DNA from: Bauldia sp.
GTDB taxonomy: Bacteria; Pseudomonadota; Alphaproteobacteria; Rhizobiales; Kaistiaceae
Reading direction: 5' to 3'
DNA: 64,000 nt
Assembly (NCBI GenBank): GCA_026126025.1
Contig: JAHCJZ010000005.1
Location: 124,001 to 188,000 of the forward strand
Part shown: positions 57,252-64,000 of the stretch, piece by piece
How the letters are laid out: each line of letters starts with the position of its first letter
How positions within the stretch are numbered: position 1 is the first letter of the stretch
Program-made: the position numbers and the translations under genes
The notes under the pieces: generated by a model
Told to the model about the DNA's origin: nothing
What the model saw: only the letters and a program-made list of their open reading frames with translations
The model's database searches: none

Positions 57252-57265
57252 TTGACTTAGGTCAA
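57252..57265. promoter_or_regulatory. FNR/FixK-like box
   Basis: TTGAC-TTAG-GTCAA is a perfect inverted repeat with the spacing of Crp/FNR-family sites (TTGAT-N4-ATCAA; FixK allows C/G). It covers the stop of the decarboxylase-family gene and lies 137 bases before the small secreted gene, so it could drive an internal promoter for the nuoE-onward half. A further palindrome TGGAAC-C-GTTCCA lies at 57227-57239. Confidence 0.45.
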
Positions 57266-57654
57266 ACGGGCGGATCGACGGCGACGCCGCGCTCGGCGAA
57301 GACTTCCTTCGCCGCCGCTATCCCGTTGAGCGCGGCAGGAAATCCGGCATAGACCGCCATCTGGATGATCGCCTCGACCACCTGGCGCGGCGTTGCCCCG
57401 ACATTGAGCGCGCCCGCGATATGGGCAAGGAGTTGCGGTCGTGCGTTGCCGAGCGCCGTCAACGCCGCCACGGTAATCAATTCCCGCTCGCGAAGGTCGA
57501 GCCCCGGCCGCGAAATCACGTCGCCGAACGCGAAATCGACGATGAATTGTCCGAGCTCGGGGGCGATGTCGGCAAGGCTCGCCGCCTGCGCTTCGGCCGC
57601 GGTCCTGTTGACCTTGTCGATGGTCTCGCGGCCGCGGCGGCTTTCGCCGCTCAC
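57262..57654 (-). CDS. carboxymuconolactone decarboxylase family protein
   Basis: 130 residues of the CMD/AhpD-like fold: [40 protein letters not shown], and [20 protein letters not shown] with a C-terminal [10 protein letters not shown]. No CxxC peroxidase motif is present, so an AhpD-type role is unlikely; closest in look to YurZ-like proteins. GTG 57654 overlaps the nuoD stop (GTGA) and is the likely start. Transcribed with nuoD; its function in this position is unknown. Confidence 0.85.
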   Translation of the reverse strand: MSGESRRGRETIDKVNRTAAEAQAASLADIAPELGQFIVDFAFGDVISRPGLDLRERELITVAALTALGNARPQLLAHIAGALNVGATPRQVVEAIIQMAVYAGFPAALNGIAAAKEVFAERGVAVDPPV

Positions 57655-58841
57655 CGGTCGATCTCGCCGAACACGATGTCGAGCGAACCCAGAATCGCCG
57701 CCACGTCCGCGAGCATGTGGCCGCGGGTCATGGTGTCCATCGCCGCAAGATGCGGGAAGCCCGGCGCCCTGATCTTGGCGCGGTACGGCCGATTCGAGCC
57801 GTCCGAGACGAGATAGACGCCGAATTCGCCCTTCGGCGCCTCGACCGCGGCGTAGACCTCGCCCGCCGGGACGTGGAAGCCCTCGGTGTACAGCTTGAAG
57901 TGGTGGATCAGCGCTTCCATCGAGCGCTTCATCTCGCCCCGCTTCGGCGGCACGATCTTGCCGTCGAGCGCCGACACCGGACCAGCGCCCTTCGGCGATT
58001 TCAGCAGCGCCACGCATTGCTGCATGATCCGCGCCGACTGCCGCATCTCCTCCATGCGGATCAGGTAGCGGTCATAGCAGTCGCCGTTCTTGCCGATGGG
58101 GATGTCAAATTCGAGGTCGGAGTAGCACTCATAGGGCTGCGAGCGGCGGAGATCCCAGGCAGCGCCCGAGCCGCGCACCATCACGCCGGAGAAGCCCCAG
58201 CGCCAGGCGTCGTCGAGGTCGACCACGCCGATATCGACGTTGCGCTGCTTGAAGATGCGGTTCCCGGTCAGGAGCCGGTCGAGGTCGGCGACCGTCTTGA
58301 GGAACGGGTCAATGAACTTGCCGATGTCGTCGACCAGCTCCGGCGGCAGGTCCTGGTGGACGCCGCCGGGCCGGAAATACGCGGCGTGCATCCGGCTCCC
58401 CGATGCGCGCTCATAGAACACCATCAGCCGCTCGCGCTCCTCGAAGCCCCAGAGCGGCGGCGTCAGCGCGCCGACGTCGAGCGCCTGCGTCGTGACGTTG
58501 AGGAGATGCGACAGCAGCCGGCCGATCTCGCTGTAGAGCACCCGGATCAGCTGGCCGCGATACGGCACCTCAAGGCCGAGCAGCTTCTCGACCGCCAGCG
58601 CCCAGGCATGCTCCTGGTTCATCGGCGCGACGTAGTCGAGCCGGTCGAAATAGGGCAGCGCCTGCAGGTAGGTCTTGTACTCGATCAGCTTCTCGGTCCC
58701 GCGATGGAGGAGCCCGATATGCGGATCGACCCGCTCCACCAGCTCGCCGTCAAGCTCCACCACGAGCCGCAGCACGCCATGCGCCGCCGGGTGCTGCGGG
58801 CCGAAGTTGATGGTGAAGTTGCGGAGGTCGTGCTCAGACAT
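57651..58841 (-). CDS. nuoD: NADH-quinone oxidoreductase subunit D
   Basis: 396 residues; forms the quinone pocket with NuoB. Landmarks: [20 protein letters not shown] (with the conserved histidine), [40 protein letters not shown], and the C-terminal [13 protein letters not shown] ending FGEIDR. A separate NuoC is present, so this is not the fused NuoCD type. GGAG lies ~11 bases before ATG 58841. Confidence 0.96.
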   Translation of the reverse strand: MSEHDLRNFTINFGPQHPAAHGVLRLVVELDGELVERVDPHIGLLHRGTEKLIEYKTYLQALPYFDRLDYVAPMNQEHAWALAVEKLLGLEVPYRGQLIRVLYSEIGRLLSHLLNVTTQALDVGALTPPLWGFEERERLMVFYERASGSRMHAAYFRPGGVHQDLPPELVDDIGKFIDPFLKTVADLDRLLTGNRIFKQRNVDIGVVDLDDAWRWGFSGVMVRGSGAAWDLRRSQPYECYSDLEFDIPIGKNGDCYDRYLIRMEEMRQSARIMQQCVALLKSPKGAGPVSALDGKIVPPKRGEMKRSMEALIHHFKLYTEGFHVPAGEVYAAVEAPKGEFGVYLVSDGSNRPYRAKIRAPGFPHLAAMDTMTRGHMLADVAAILGSLDIVFGEIDR

Positions 58842-58860
58842 GGGACGGCTCCGCCGTCGC

Positions 58861-59298
58861 GTGAATGGTGAATGGTGAATGGTGAATGGTCACACGGTCG
58901 GCCGATCGAGCGACCGAACGAATGTGACTAGCCGCTTGCCTAGCCGCTCGCAAAGCAACCCAAGCTGCTCCGCCCTGTCCGGGGCGAGAAGACCGACCCG
59001 AGCGCTGAGAAGAGCGTGGGTTTCCAATTCCTTGAGCGATCCCTGTGCGATGCGAAGAAACTGAATAAACGATCGGCGTTGAGCGCGGCCAAAGCCCTCG
59101 GCGATGTTGGCGGGAATGGAAGCAGAGCATCGCCGCATTTGTGCCGCCATGCCAAACGTTTCCTCGCGCGGGAAGTCCCGCGTGAGCCGATACACAAGCT
59201 CCGCAACATCCATCGCCTCTCTCCAGACGATGAGATCGCGGTAGTCCCGTATCGAGTCGGGTTTGTCGTCCATTCACCATTCACTATTCACCATTCAC
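58861..59298. repeat. inverted heptamer arrays enclosing a gene (IVS-like unit)
   Basis: Four copies of GTGAATG (58861-58888) and four inverted copies, (C/T)ATTCAC (59271-59298), flank the four-helix-bundle gene. In the nuo transcript the two arrays are complementary at 27 of 28 positions, and GCGAC/GTCGC just outside extends the stem. This is the layout of intervening sequences in some bacterial 23S rRNAs, whose stems are cut by RNase III. The nuoC stop codon lies within the upstream array. No target duplication was found. Confidence 0.8.
58890..59273 (-). CDS. four-helix-bundle protein (23S rRNA intervening-sequence type)
   Basis: 127 residues matching the family first found inside 23S rRNA intervening sequences: SIRDYRDLIVWREAMDVAEL, YRLTRDFPREETFGMAAQMR, RCSASIPANIAEGFGRAQRR, FIQFLRIAQGSLKELETHAL. 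The fold is a four-helix bundle; the molecular role is unknown. It sits between nuoC and nuoD in the same orientation. ATG 59273 lies at the inner edge of the repeat array; further in-frame GTG/ATG codons arise from the repeats themselves. Confidence 0.9.
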   Translation of the reverse strand: MDDKPDSIRDYRDLIVWREAMDVAELVYRLTRDFPREETFGMAAQMRRCSASIPANIAEGFGRAQRRSFIQFLRIAQGSLKELETHALLSARVGLLAPDRAEQLGLLCERLGKRLVTFVRSLDRPTV

Positions 59299-59897
59299 TG
59301 CGACTTCTTCTCGTCGCCCGGCAACGTGTACTCCGCGCCCTCCCAGGGGGAGAGGAAGTCGAAGTCGCGGTATTCCTGCGGGAGATGGACCGTATCGTAA
59401 ACGACACGCCTCTGGGCATCGTCGTAGTGGACCTCGACATAGCCCGTCAGTGGGAAGTCCTTGCGGAGCGGGTAACCCTCGAAGCCGTAGTCGGTGAGGA
59501 TGCGGCGAAGGTCCGGGTGGCCGTCGAAGAGGATGCCGTAGAGGTCATAGGCCTCGCGCTCGAACCAGTCGGCGCCGGCGAAGACCGGCACCAGCGACGG
59601 CACCGGCGTGTCGGCGTCGGTCGTGACCTTGAGGCGCAGCCTGAGGTTCTGGGTCGGGCTGAGGAAGTGGTAGACGACGTCGAACCGCTCGGCGCGCGCC
59701 GGATAGTCGACGCCGCAAATGTCGATCAGCGACACGAAGGCGAGCTTCGGGTCGTCGCGCAGCGTCCGCGCCACCGGCGCGATCTTGTCGCGGGCGATCG
59801 TCAGCGTCAGCTCGCCAAAGGCGAGCTGGCGGTCCAGGACTGCGGTCGGATGCGTGAACGCCAGGATTTCGGCGATTTCGTCGAGCGCTTCATCCAT
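59295..59897 (-). CDS. nuoC: NADH-quinone oxidoreductase subunit C
   Basis: 200 residues, 30-kDa subunit: typical [37 protein letters not shown], and [40 protein letters not shown] motifs. ATG 59897 ([11 protein letters not shown]) was preferred to the longer TTG frame. The C-terminus (DEKKSQ) runs into the heptamer array, which may have replaced a few original residues. Confidence 0.95.
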   Translation of the reverse strand: MDEALDEIAEILAFTHPTAVLDRQLAFGELTLTIARDKIAPVARTLRDDPKLAFVSLIDICGVDYPARAERFDVVYHFLSPTQNLRLRLKVTTDADTPVPSLVPVFAGADWFEREAYDLYGILFDGHPDLRRILTDYGFEGYPLRKDFPLTGYVEVHYDDAQRRVVYDTVHLPQEYRDFDFLSPWEGAEYTLPGDEKKSQ

Positions 59898-59952
59898 GAC
59901 CGGCTCGCAAGCTCGACACGATCCCAACCGTTGCGTCAGACACCACCTCCCT

Positions 59953-60036
59953 CGTCACCCCGGCGAAGGCCGGGGTCCAGGGCAATGGAGCGCAGAACAA
60001 GCGGCTCCTGGATTCCGGCCTTCGCCGGAATGACGA
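59953..60036. repeat. inverted pair of REP-like palindromes between nuoC and nuoB
   Basis: Copies at 59953-59981 (CGTCACCCCGG...GGGGTCCAGG) and 60006-60036 (TCCTGGATTCCGG...GGAATGACGA) face each other about 24 bases apart, the same layout as at 11878-11962. Their folding in the nuo mRNA could uncouple nuoB from nuoC or act as a stability element. The rest of the 258-base nuoB-nuoC gap shows no gene. Confidence 0.75.
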
Positions 60037-60155
60037 AAAGAACGGAAGCGATATGGAACCCTGAGTGAGCGCCCGGCTAGGAGCCTCCGGCGAGCTGTTG
60101 TCGGTGCGCACGCGGGGGACCAGCGGGACGATCGCGGCTCGTTGTTCGATCATGG

Positions 60156-60734
60156 CTAGCGCTCGATCGTACCGGTGCGGCGGATCTTCCGCTGCAGGAG
60201 GAGGACGCCGTAGAGCAGCGCCTCCGCGGTCGGCGGGCAGCCGGGGACGTAGATGTCGACCGGCACGATGCGGTCGCAGCCGCGGACCACGGCGTAGGAA
60301 TAGTGGTAGTAGCCGCCGCCATTGGCGCAGGAGCCCATGGAGATCACGTAGCGCGGCTCCGGCATCTGGTCGTAGACCTTGCGGAGCGCGGGGGCCATCT
60401 TGTTGGTCAGCGTGCCGGCGACGATCATCACGTCGGACTGGCGCGGCGAGGCCCGCGGCGCGAAGCCGAAGCGCTCCGCGTCGTATCGCGGCATCGACAT
60501 CTGCATCATCTCGACCGCGCAGCAGGCAAGGCCGAAGGTCATCCACATCAGCGAACCGGTGCGCGCCCAGTTGATGAGGTCGTCCGTCGCGGTGACGAGG
60601 AAGCCCTTGTCGGCGAGCTCGGCATTGAGCTCCTTGAACACCGGGTCGTCGGCGCCGACCGGCCTGCCGGTCCGCGGATCGAGCGCGCCGGTCGGGCGCG
60701 GGGCAACGAGCGTGCCGTCAGCGGTCAATCCCAT
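60156..60734 (-). CDS. nuoB: NADH-quinone oxidoreductase subunit B
   Basis: 192 residues; carries cluster N2 with cysteines in [25 protein letters not shown] and [15 protein letters not shown]. The start ATG 60734 lies inside the end of nuoA (10-base overlap) and is preceded by GGGAGCG; a start seven codons upstream is possible. The C-terminus ([10 protein letters not shown]) is short and normal. Confidence 0.96.
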   Translation of the reverse strand: MGLTADGTLVAPRPTGALDPRTGRPVGADDPVFKELNAELADKGFLVTATDDLINWARTGSLMWMTFGLACCAVEMMQMSMPRYDAERFGFAPRASPRQSDVMIVAGTLTNKMAPALRKVYDQMPEPRYVISMGSCANGGGYYHYSYAVVRGCDRIVPVDIYVPGCPPTAEALLYGVLLLQRKIRRTGTIER

Positions 60735-61090
60735 TCGAGCGCTCCCTTCTTCCACTCATAGACGAAGCCGATGGTGAGGACGCCGAGGAAGATCATCATC
60801 GACCAGAAGCCGAACCAGCCGAGGTCGCCGAACGAAACCGCCCACGGGAACAGGAACGCCACTTCAAGGTCGAAGATGATGAAGAGGATCGCGACGAGGT
60901 AGAAGCGGATGTCGAATTTCATGCGGGCGTCGTCGAACGGCGCGAAGCCGCATTCATAGGCCGACAGCTTCTCGGGATCGGGGTTCTTGTAGGCGACGAT
61001 GAACGGCGCGATCAGCAGCGCAAGGCCGATCACCAGCGCCACGCCGATGAACACCACCAGCGGCAGGTAGGATTCCAGCAGCGCTTCCAA
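60725..61090 (-). CDS. nuoA: NADH-quinone oxidoreductase subunit A
   Basis: 121 residues with three membrane helices and the conserved loop [20 protein letters not shown], whose cysteine faces the quinone site. No ATG suits the family; TTG 61090 gives [17 protein letters not shown], the expected beginning, and is preceded by GGAGGGAAAG at proper spacing, so it is taken as the start. First gene of the operon; the promoter lies in 61091-61259, which also has a CGCCCGG/CCGGGCG hairpin (61172-61193). Confidence 0.93.
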   Translation of the reverse strand: MEALLESYLPLVVFIGVALVIGLALLIAPFIVAYKNPDPEKLSAYECGFAPFDDARMKFDIRFYLVAILFIIFDLEVAFLFPWAVSFGDLGWFGFWSMMIFLGVLTIGFVYEWKKGALEWD

Positions 61091-61259
61091 ACCGTCTTTC
61101 CCTCCACGCCGCGCCGGCCGCACCCGTCGGCCTGCTGACGCCCCTCCCCGACCGAAGCCTTCGTTCGATCCCGCCCGGGCGTCAAGCCGGGCGTCGCACC
61201 TATGCTATCGCCGGCCGTCGATCAAGCGGCATGCGGCATGTCGCCCCTTCGGCGCGGGT

Positions 61260-62870
61260 TCAGGAAACGAGCGTCAGCCGGTCCTCGTGCCGGGCGACCC
61301 GGTTGCGCCCGCCGCGCTTGGCGGCATAGAGCGCGGCGTCGGCGGCGTGCACGAGCGTCTCGGCAGCGGCTCCCGGAACGATGCGCAGCGACGCCACGCC
61401 GATGCTGGCGGAGACATGCCCGCCCTCACCGTCCTGATGCGCAATCGCCATCGCGGCGATCGCAGCCCGGATTTCCTCCGCGATCGCCGCCGCGTCGGCG
61501 AGGCCGCATTCGGGCAGGAGCAGCGAGAACTCCTCGCCGCCGGTTCGCGCCGCGAGGTCGCCGGGACGCCGCGAAAAGGCGCGGAGCGTGGCGGCGACCT
61601 GCCGGAGGCAGTCGTCGCCGGCGAGATGGCCGTAGCGGTCGTTGAACCGTTTGAAATGGTCGATGTCGACCATGATGAGCGACATCGGCGCGCGCTTGCG
61701 GGCGCAGCGCGCCGTCTCCACCACGAGCTGCTCGTCGAAGCGCCGGCGGTTGGCAAGGCCCGTCATGCCGTCGGTCGCCGCAAGGTCGTGGAGCCGGGCG
61801 TTCGCGGCGCGAAGCTCGGCGTCCTGCGCGGCAAGCCGATCAGCCATGGCACTAAACGACCGCCCCAGGGCCGCGAATTCCGGGACGAAGCGGCTGGTGT
61901 CGACGCGGGCGGTGAGGTCACCTCCGCCGAACCGGCCCGCCTCGTGCGAGATCATCCTGAGCGGCCGAAGGACGAAGGTCTGCCCACCGAACCACACCAG
62001 GAGGCCGCAGAGGATCCCCATGCCAAGGAAGGCCAGCGCCGAGATCCAGATGTCGGCATTGGCCGCCGCGACGATCGCGCTCTCCTCGCGCAGCACCGCG
62101 ACCATGCCGCCGGTCGCCTCCAGCGGGGCGTAGGCGACGACGCGCGTCCTGCCGTCGAATGCCCGGGTGCGGCCGAGCCCGCTCGGCGCCACGGCGAACG
62201 CGCCCTCGTCGAGGGTGGTGCCGACCGCGGTGCCGGGAAGGCCGGGTGAGACGATCACCGTGCCGTTCCGGTCGAGGAGGAGTATGTCCGCCGCACCGCT
62301 CTCGGTCTGCTGGGCGAGCCGCGCCAGCCAGCCGAGGTCGATGCTCGCGATCACCACCGATTGCGGCCGGCCGTCGACGAGCCGCGGCATCGCCGCGGCA
62401 AGGCGCGGCATGCCGGTCTGCCGGCTGATGAGGTAGTCGCTGAGGGTGAAGGCGCCCGTCTCCAGCGCCGCGCGGAAATAGGGCCGGTCGGCGAGATTGA
62501 CGGCCACCGCCGATGCAGGCGCCACGCAGGTGACGTCGCCGCTGAGGCTGACGACGGCGACGCTGCCGAGCCAGACGAGGTCGTCGAGGATCTGCTGGAA
62601 GGGCTCGCGGCAGGCCGTTTCCGACGCGCTCGCGGCCTCAGGGAGGCGCACCGCCTGGCTGAGGACCACCCTCGTGTCGGTGAAGAGCGTGTTGTGCCGC
62701 TCGGCGACGCGGTTGGCGCGATCGAGGAGGCCGATCTCGGCCGCCAGGATCGCATCGTTCCGGTCGTGCTCGATCTGCCTCAGCCGGTCGGCTCCGAGCA
62801 CGATCGAAGCAAACGCCATGAGGAGAAGGAGATTGGCCCGCAGGCCGAGGCGAAAGAGCGGAGCGAGCAC
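61260..62870 (-). CDS. membrane sensor diguanylate cyclase
   Basis: 536 residues. A short cytosolic start and TM helix (LLLLMAFASIVLGA), a periplasmic dCACHE-like sensor domain (~40-285; NLADRPYFRAALETGAFTLS is typical), TM2 near 285-305, HAMP (RPLRMISHEAGRFGGGDLTA), and GGDEF domain (~365-530). The active motif is GGEEF near residue 441, and RPGD five residues before it is an intact product-inhibition site, so it should make cyclic di-GMP with feedback control. Ligand unknown. Nuo-side neighbour divergent? No: same strand, upstream of nuoA by 170 bases. Confidence 0.92.
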   Translation of the reverse strand: MLAPLFRLGLRANLLLLMAFASIVLGADRLRQIEHDRNDAILAAEIGLLDRANRVAERHNTLFTDTRVVLSQAVRLPEAASASETACREPFQQILDDLVWLGSVAVVSLSGDVTCVAPASAVAVNLADRPYFRAALETGAFTLSDYLISRQTGMPRLAAAMPRLVDGRPQSVVIASIDLGWLARLAQQTESGAADILLLDRNGTVIVSPGLPGTAVGTTLDEGAFAVAPSGLGRTRAFDGRTRVVAYAPLEATGGMVAVLREESAIVAAANADIWISALAFLGMGILCGLLVWFGGQTFVLRPLRMISHEAGRFGGGDLTARVDTSRFVPEFAALGRSFSAMADRLAAQDAELRAANARLHDLAATDGMTGLANRRRFDEQLVVETARCARKRAPMSLIMVDIDHFKRFNDRYGHLAGDDCLRQVAATLRAFSRRPGDLAARTGGEEFSLLLPECGLADAAAIAEEIRAAIAAMAIAHQDGEGGHVSASIGVASLRIVPGAAAETLVHAADAALYAAKRGGRNRVARHEDRLTLVS

Positions 62871-62955
62871 GGCCGGGGGAGCCTCACGGTGTCCGTCGAG
62901 GCTCGATACATCACCAGTGCTTTCGAAAGACGCGACGGAATCGGCGGCTTTTTAG

Positions 62956-64000
62956 TCAGGCGACGCGGGAGATGTCGGGCACCGCGGCCAGAAGCATCTG
63001 CGTATATTCGTGTTTCGGGTCGTCGAAGAGCGCGTCCACCGGCCGTTCCTCGACCAGTGCGCCGCGATGCATCACCCCGACATGGTCGGCCATCTGCCGG
63101 ACGACCGCGAGGTTGTGGGAGATGAGGAGATAGGTCAGGCCGAACTCGCGCTGCAGCTCCTGCATCAGGTCGAGCACCTGCGCCTGCACCGAGACGTCGA
63201 GCGCCGAGGTCGGCTCGTCGCAGACGATGAATTCCGGCCGGCTCGACAGTGCGCGGGCGATCGCGATGCGCTGCCGCTGCCCGCCGGAGAATTCGTGCGG
63301 AAAGCGCCGCAGCGCCGCGGGGTCGAGGCGCACCCGCCGCAAGAGCTCCGCGACGCGATCCTCGGTCTCGCTACGCCCCTCGGCGAGCTTCAGCGCCCGC
63401 ATCGGCTCGGCGATGATATCCCCCACCCGCCAACGCGGATTGAGGCTGGCGTACGGGTCCTGGAAGATCATCTGCACCCGGCGCCGGCGGTAGCGCTCAC
63501 CCTCGCGGCCGTCCCAGATGTCGTGGCCGGAAAGGAGAACCGTTCCGGCGGTCGGCCGCAGCAGGCCGACCATGGTCCAGGCGCAGGTCGACTTGCCGGA
63601 CCCCGATTCCCCCACCAGCCCGAACGTCGTGCCGCGCGCGACGGTGAACGACACGTCCTTCACGGCGTGCAGCACCTCTTCCTTGCGACCGAGGAGCCGC
63701 TGCAGCGGACCGCGGCGCGTCAGGACGAAGTCGCGGCTGAGACCGCGGACCTCGACGAGCGGCGCGGCGTCAGGCACCCCCGCCGGCGCGGTGGCCGGCG
63801 CGCCATGGAGGCGGCGGATCGACGGGATCGCCTCGATCAGCCGCACCGTGTAGGGCTCGCGCGGCCGCTTGATGATGTCGCCGACCGATCCCGTTTCCAC
63901 GATGCGCCCGTGATGCATCACCACCACGCGCGCGGCGGTCTCGGCGATGACGCCCATGTCGTGAGAGATGAGGAGCACCGCCGCGCCGTGGCTGGTGCAC
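62956..64000 (-). CDS. tandem ABC transporter ATPase, oligopeptide type, partial
   Basis: Second half and more of a fused Dpp/Opp/GsiA-type ATPase. The window edge cuts the first nucleotide-binding domain; only its H-loop (VLLISHDMGVIAE) and C-terminal part (REPYTVRLIEAIPSI) are visible. The second domain is complete: Walker A GESGSGKST, Q-loop FQDPYASLNPRW, signature FSGGQRQRIAIARAL, Walker B FIVCDEPTSALD, H-loop LLISHNLAVV. It powers import of peptides, glutathione or nickel-like solutes; the substrate cannot be told from the ATPase. Confidence 0.92.
   Translation of the reverse strand, partial: CTSHGAAVLLISHDMGVIAETAARVVVMHHGRIVETGSVGDIIKRPREPYTVRLIEAIPSIRRLHGAPATAPAGVPDAAPLVEVRGLSRDFVLTRRGPLQRLLGRKEEVLHAVKDVSFTVARGTTFGLVGESGSGKSTCAWTMVGLLRPTAGTVLLSGHDIWDGREGERYRRRRVQMIFQDPYASLNPRWRVGDIIAEPMRALKLAEGRSETEDRVAELLRRVRLDPAALRRFPHEFSGGQRQRIAIARALSSRPEFIVCDEPTSALDVSVQAQVLDLMQELQREFGLTYLLISHNLAVVRQMADHVGVMHRGALVEERPVDALFDDPKHEYTQMLLAAVPDISRVA

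Noticed and set aside
58861-59298. Heptamer arrays as a CRISPR
   Set aside because: Units are 7 bp, directly tandem without spacers, inverted at the two ends, and no cas genes are present.

Overview
The window is a high-GC bacterial chromosome segment from an alphaproteobacterium, most likely order Hyphomicrobiales (Rhizobiales). The evidence is the gene order lexA-comEC-gltX/gltA-lpxB-lpxI-lpxA-fabZ-lpxD-bamA-rseP-dxr-cdsA-uppS-frr-pyrH-tsf-rpsB, a GAAC-N7-GAAC SOS box upstream of lexA, a short prolyl-tRNA synthetase without the inserted editing domain, a C-terminally extended ribosomal protein S2 and a 14-gene nuo operon in alphaproteobacterial order. I cannot name the genus. Almost every base is coding, many genes overlap by 1-8 nt (ATGA, GTGA, TTGA), and several starts are TTG or GTG.

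Layout. 1-1.55 kb: end of a pentapeptide-repeat protein and a LuxR-type regulator. 1.87-4.3 kb: trpG-trpD-trpC. 4.4-5.2 kb: lexA with its SOS box. 5.2-11.8 kb: comEC (minus strand) split by a 4,426-bp IS1595-family transposon (6319-10744; 25-bp perfect terminal inverted repeats, 8-bp target duplication). It carries a DNA methyltransferase/Mrr-like nuclease fusion, a zinc-ribbon transposase, a frameshifted accessory gene, a DUF6471-like gene, a tRNA-like sequence and a coiled-coil/winged-helix gene. 12.0-14.9 kb: gltX and gltA. 14.9-30.2 kb (minus): the lipid A, outer-membrane, isoprenoid and translation-factor cluster, interrupted by an orphan HigA-like antitoxin and a DUF488 gene. 30.6-31.05 kb: pseudoazurin. 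31.1-34.5 kb: dnaE. 34.6-34.7 kb: two long palindromes. 34.87-36.84 kb: a second, unrelated-end IS1595-family element with a passenger gene. 36.9-40.7 kb: a secreted protein, lolD, lolC/E and proS. 40.9-41.14 kb: a terminator-bounded intergenic region that may encode a structured RNA. 41.2-43.96 kb: DUF1467, RNase J and birA.

43.96-61.1 kb (minus) is the complete complex I operon, transcribed nuoA-B-C-D-E-F-G-H-I-J-K-L-M-N. It contains several extra items: a REP-like inverted pair between nuoC and nuoB; a four-helix-bundle gene flanked by inverted heptamer repeats between nuoC and nuoD; a carboxymuconolactone decarboxylase-family gene and a small secreted protein between nuoD and nuoE; a duplicated nuoF start carrying a palindrome; a DUF3291 gene between nuoF and nuoG; and a small membrane protein between nuoH and nuoI. 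NuoL has a histidine-rich insert, and NuoE shares a C-terminal module with ribosomal protein S2. The right edge has a sensor diguanylate cyclase and part of a tandem ABC ATPase.

How the genes fit together: most of the window is housekeeping (tryptophan, lipid A, outer-membrane assembly, translation, replication, lipoprotein export, respiration). The unusual biology is mobile or selfish DNA that has entered it: two passenger-carrying IS1595-family elements, one of which inactivates the DNA-uptake channel gene comEC; an rRNA-intervening-sequence-like unit inside the nuo mRNA; and palindromic repeats in intergenic gaps and next to a gene start.
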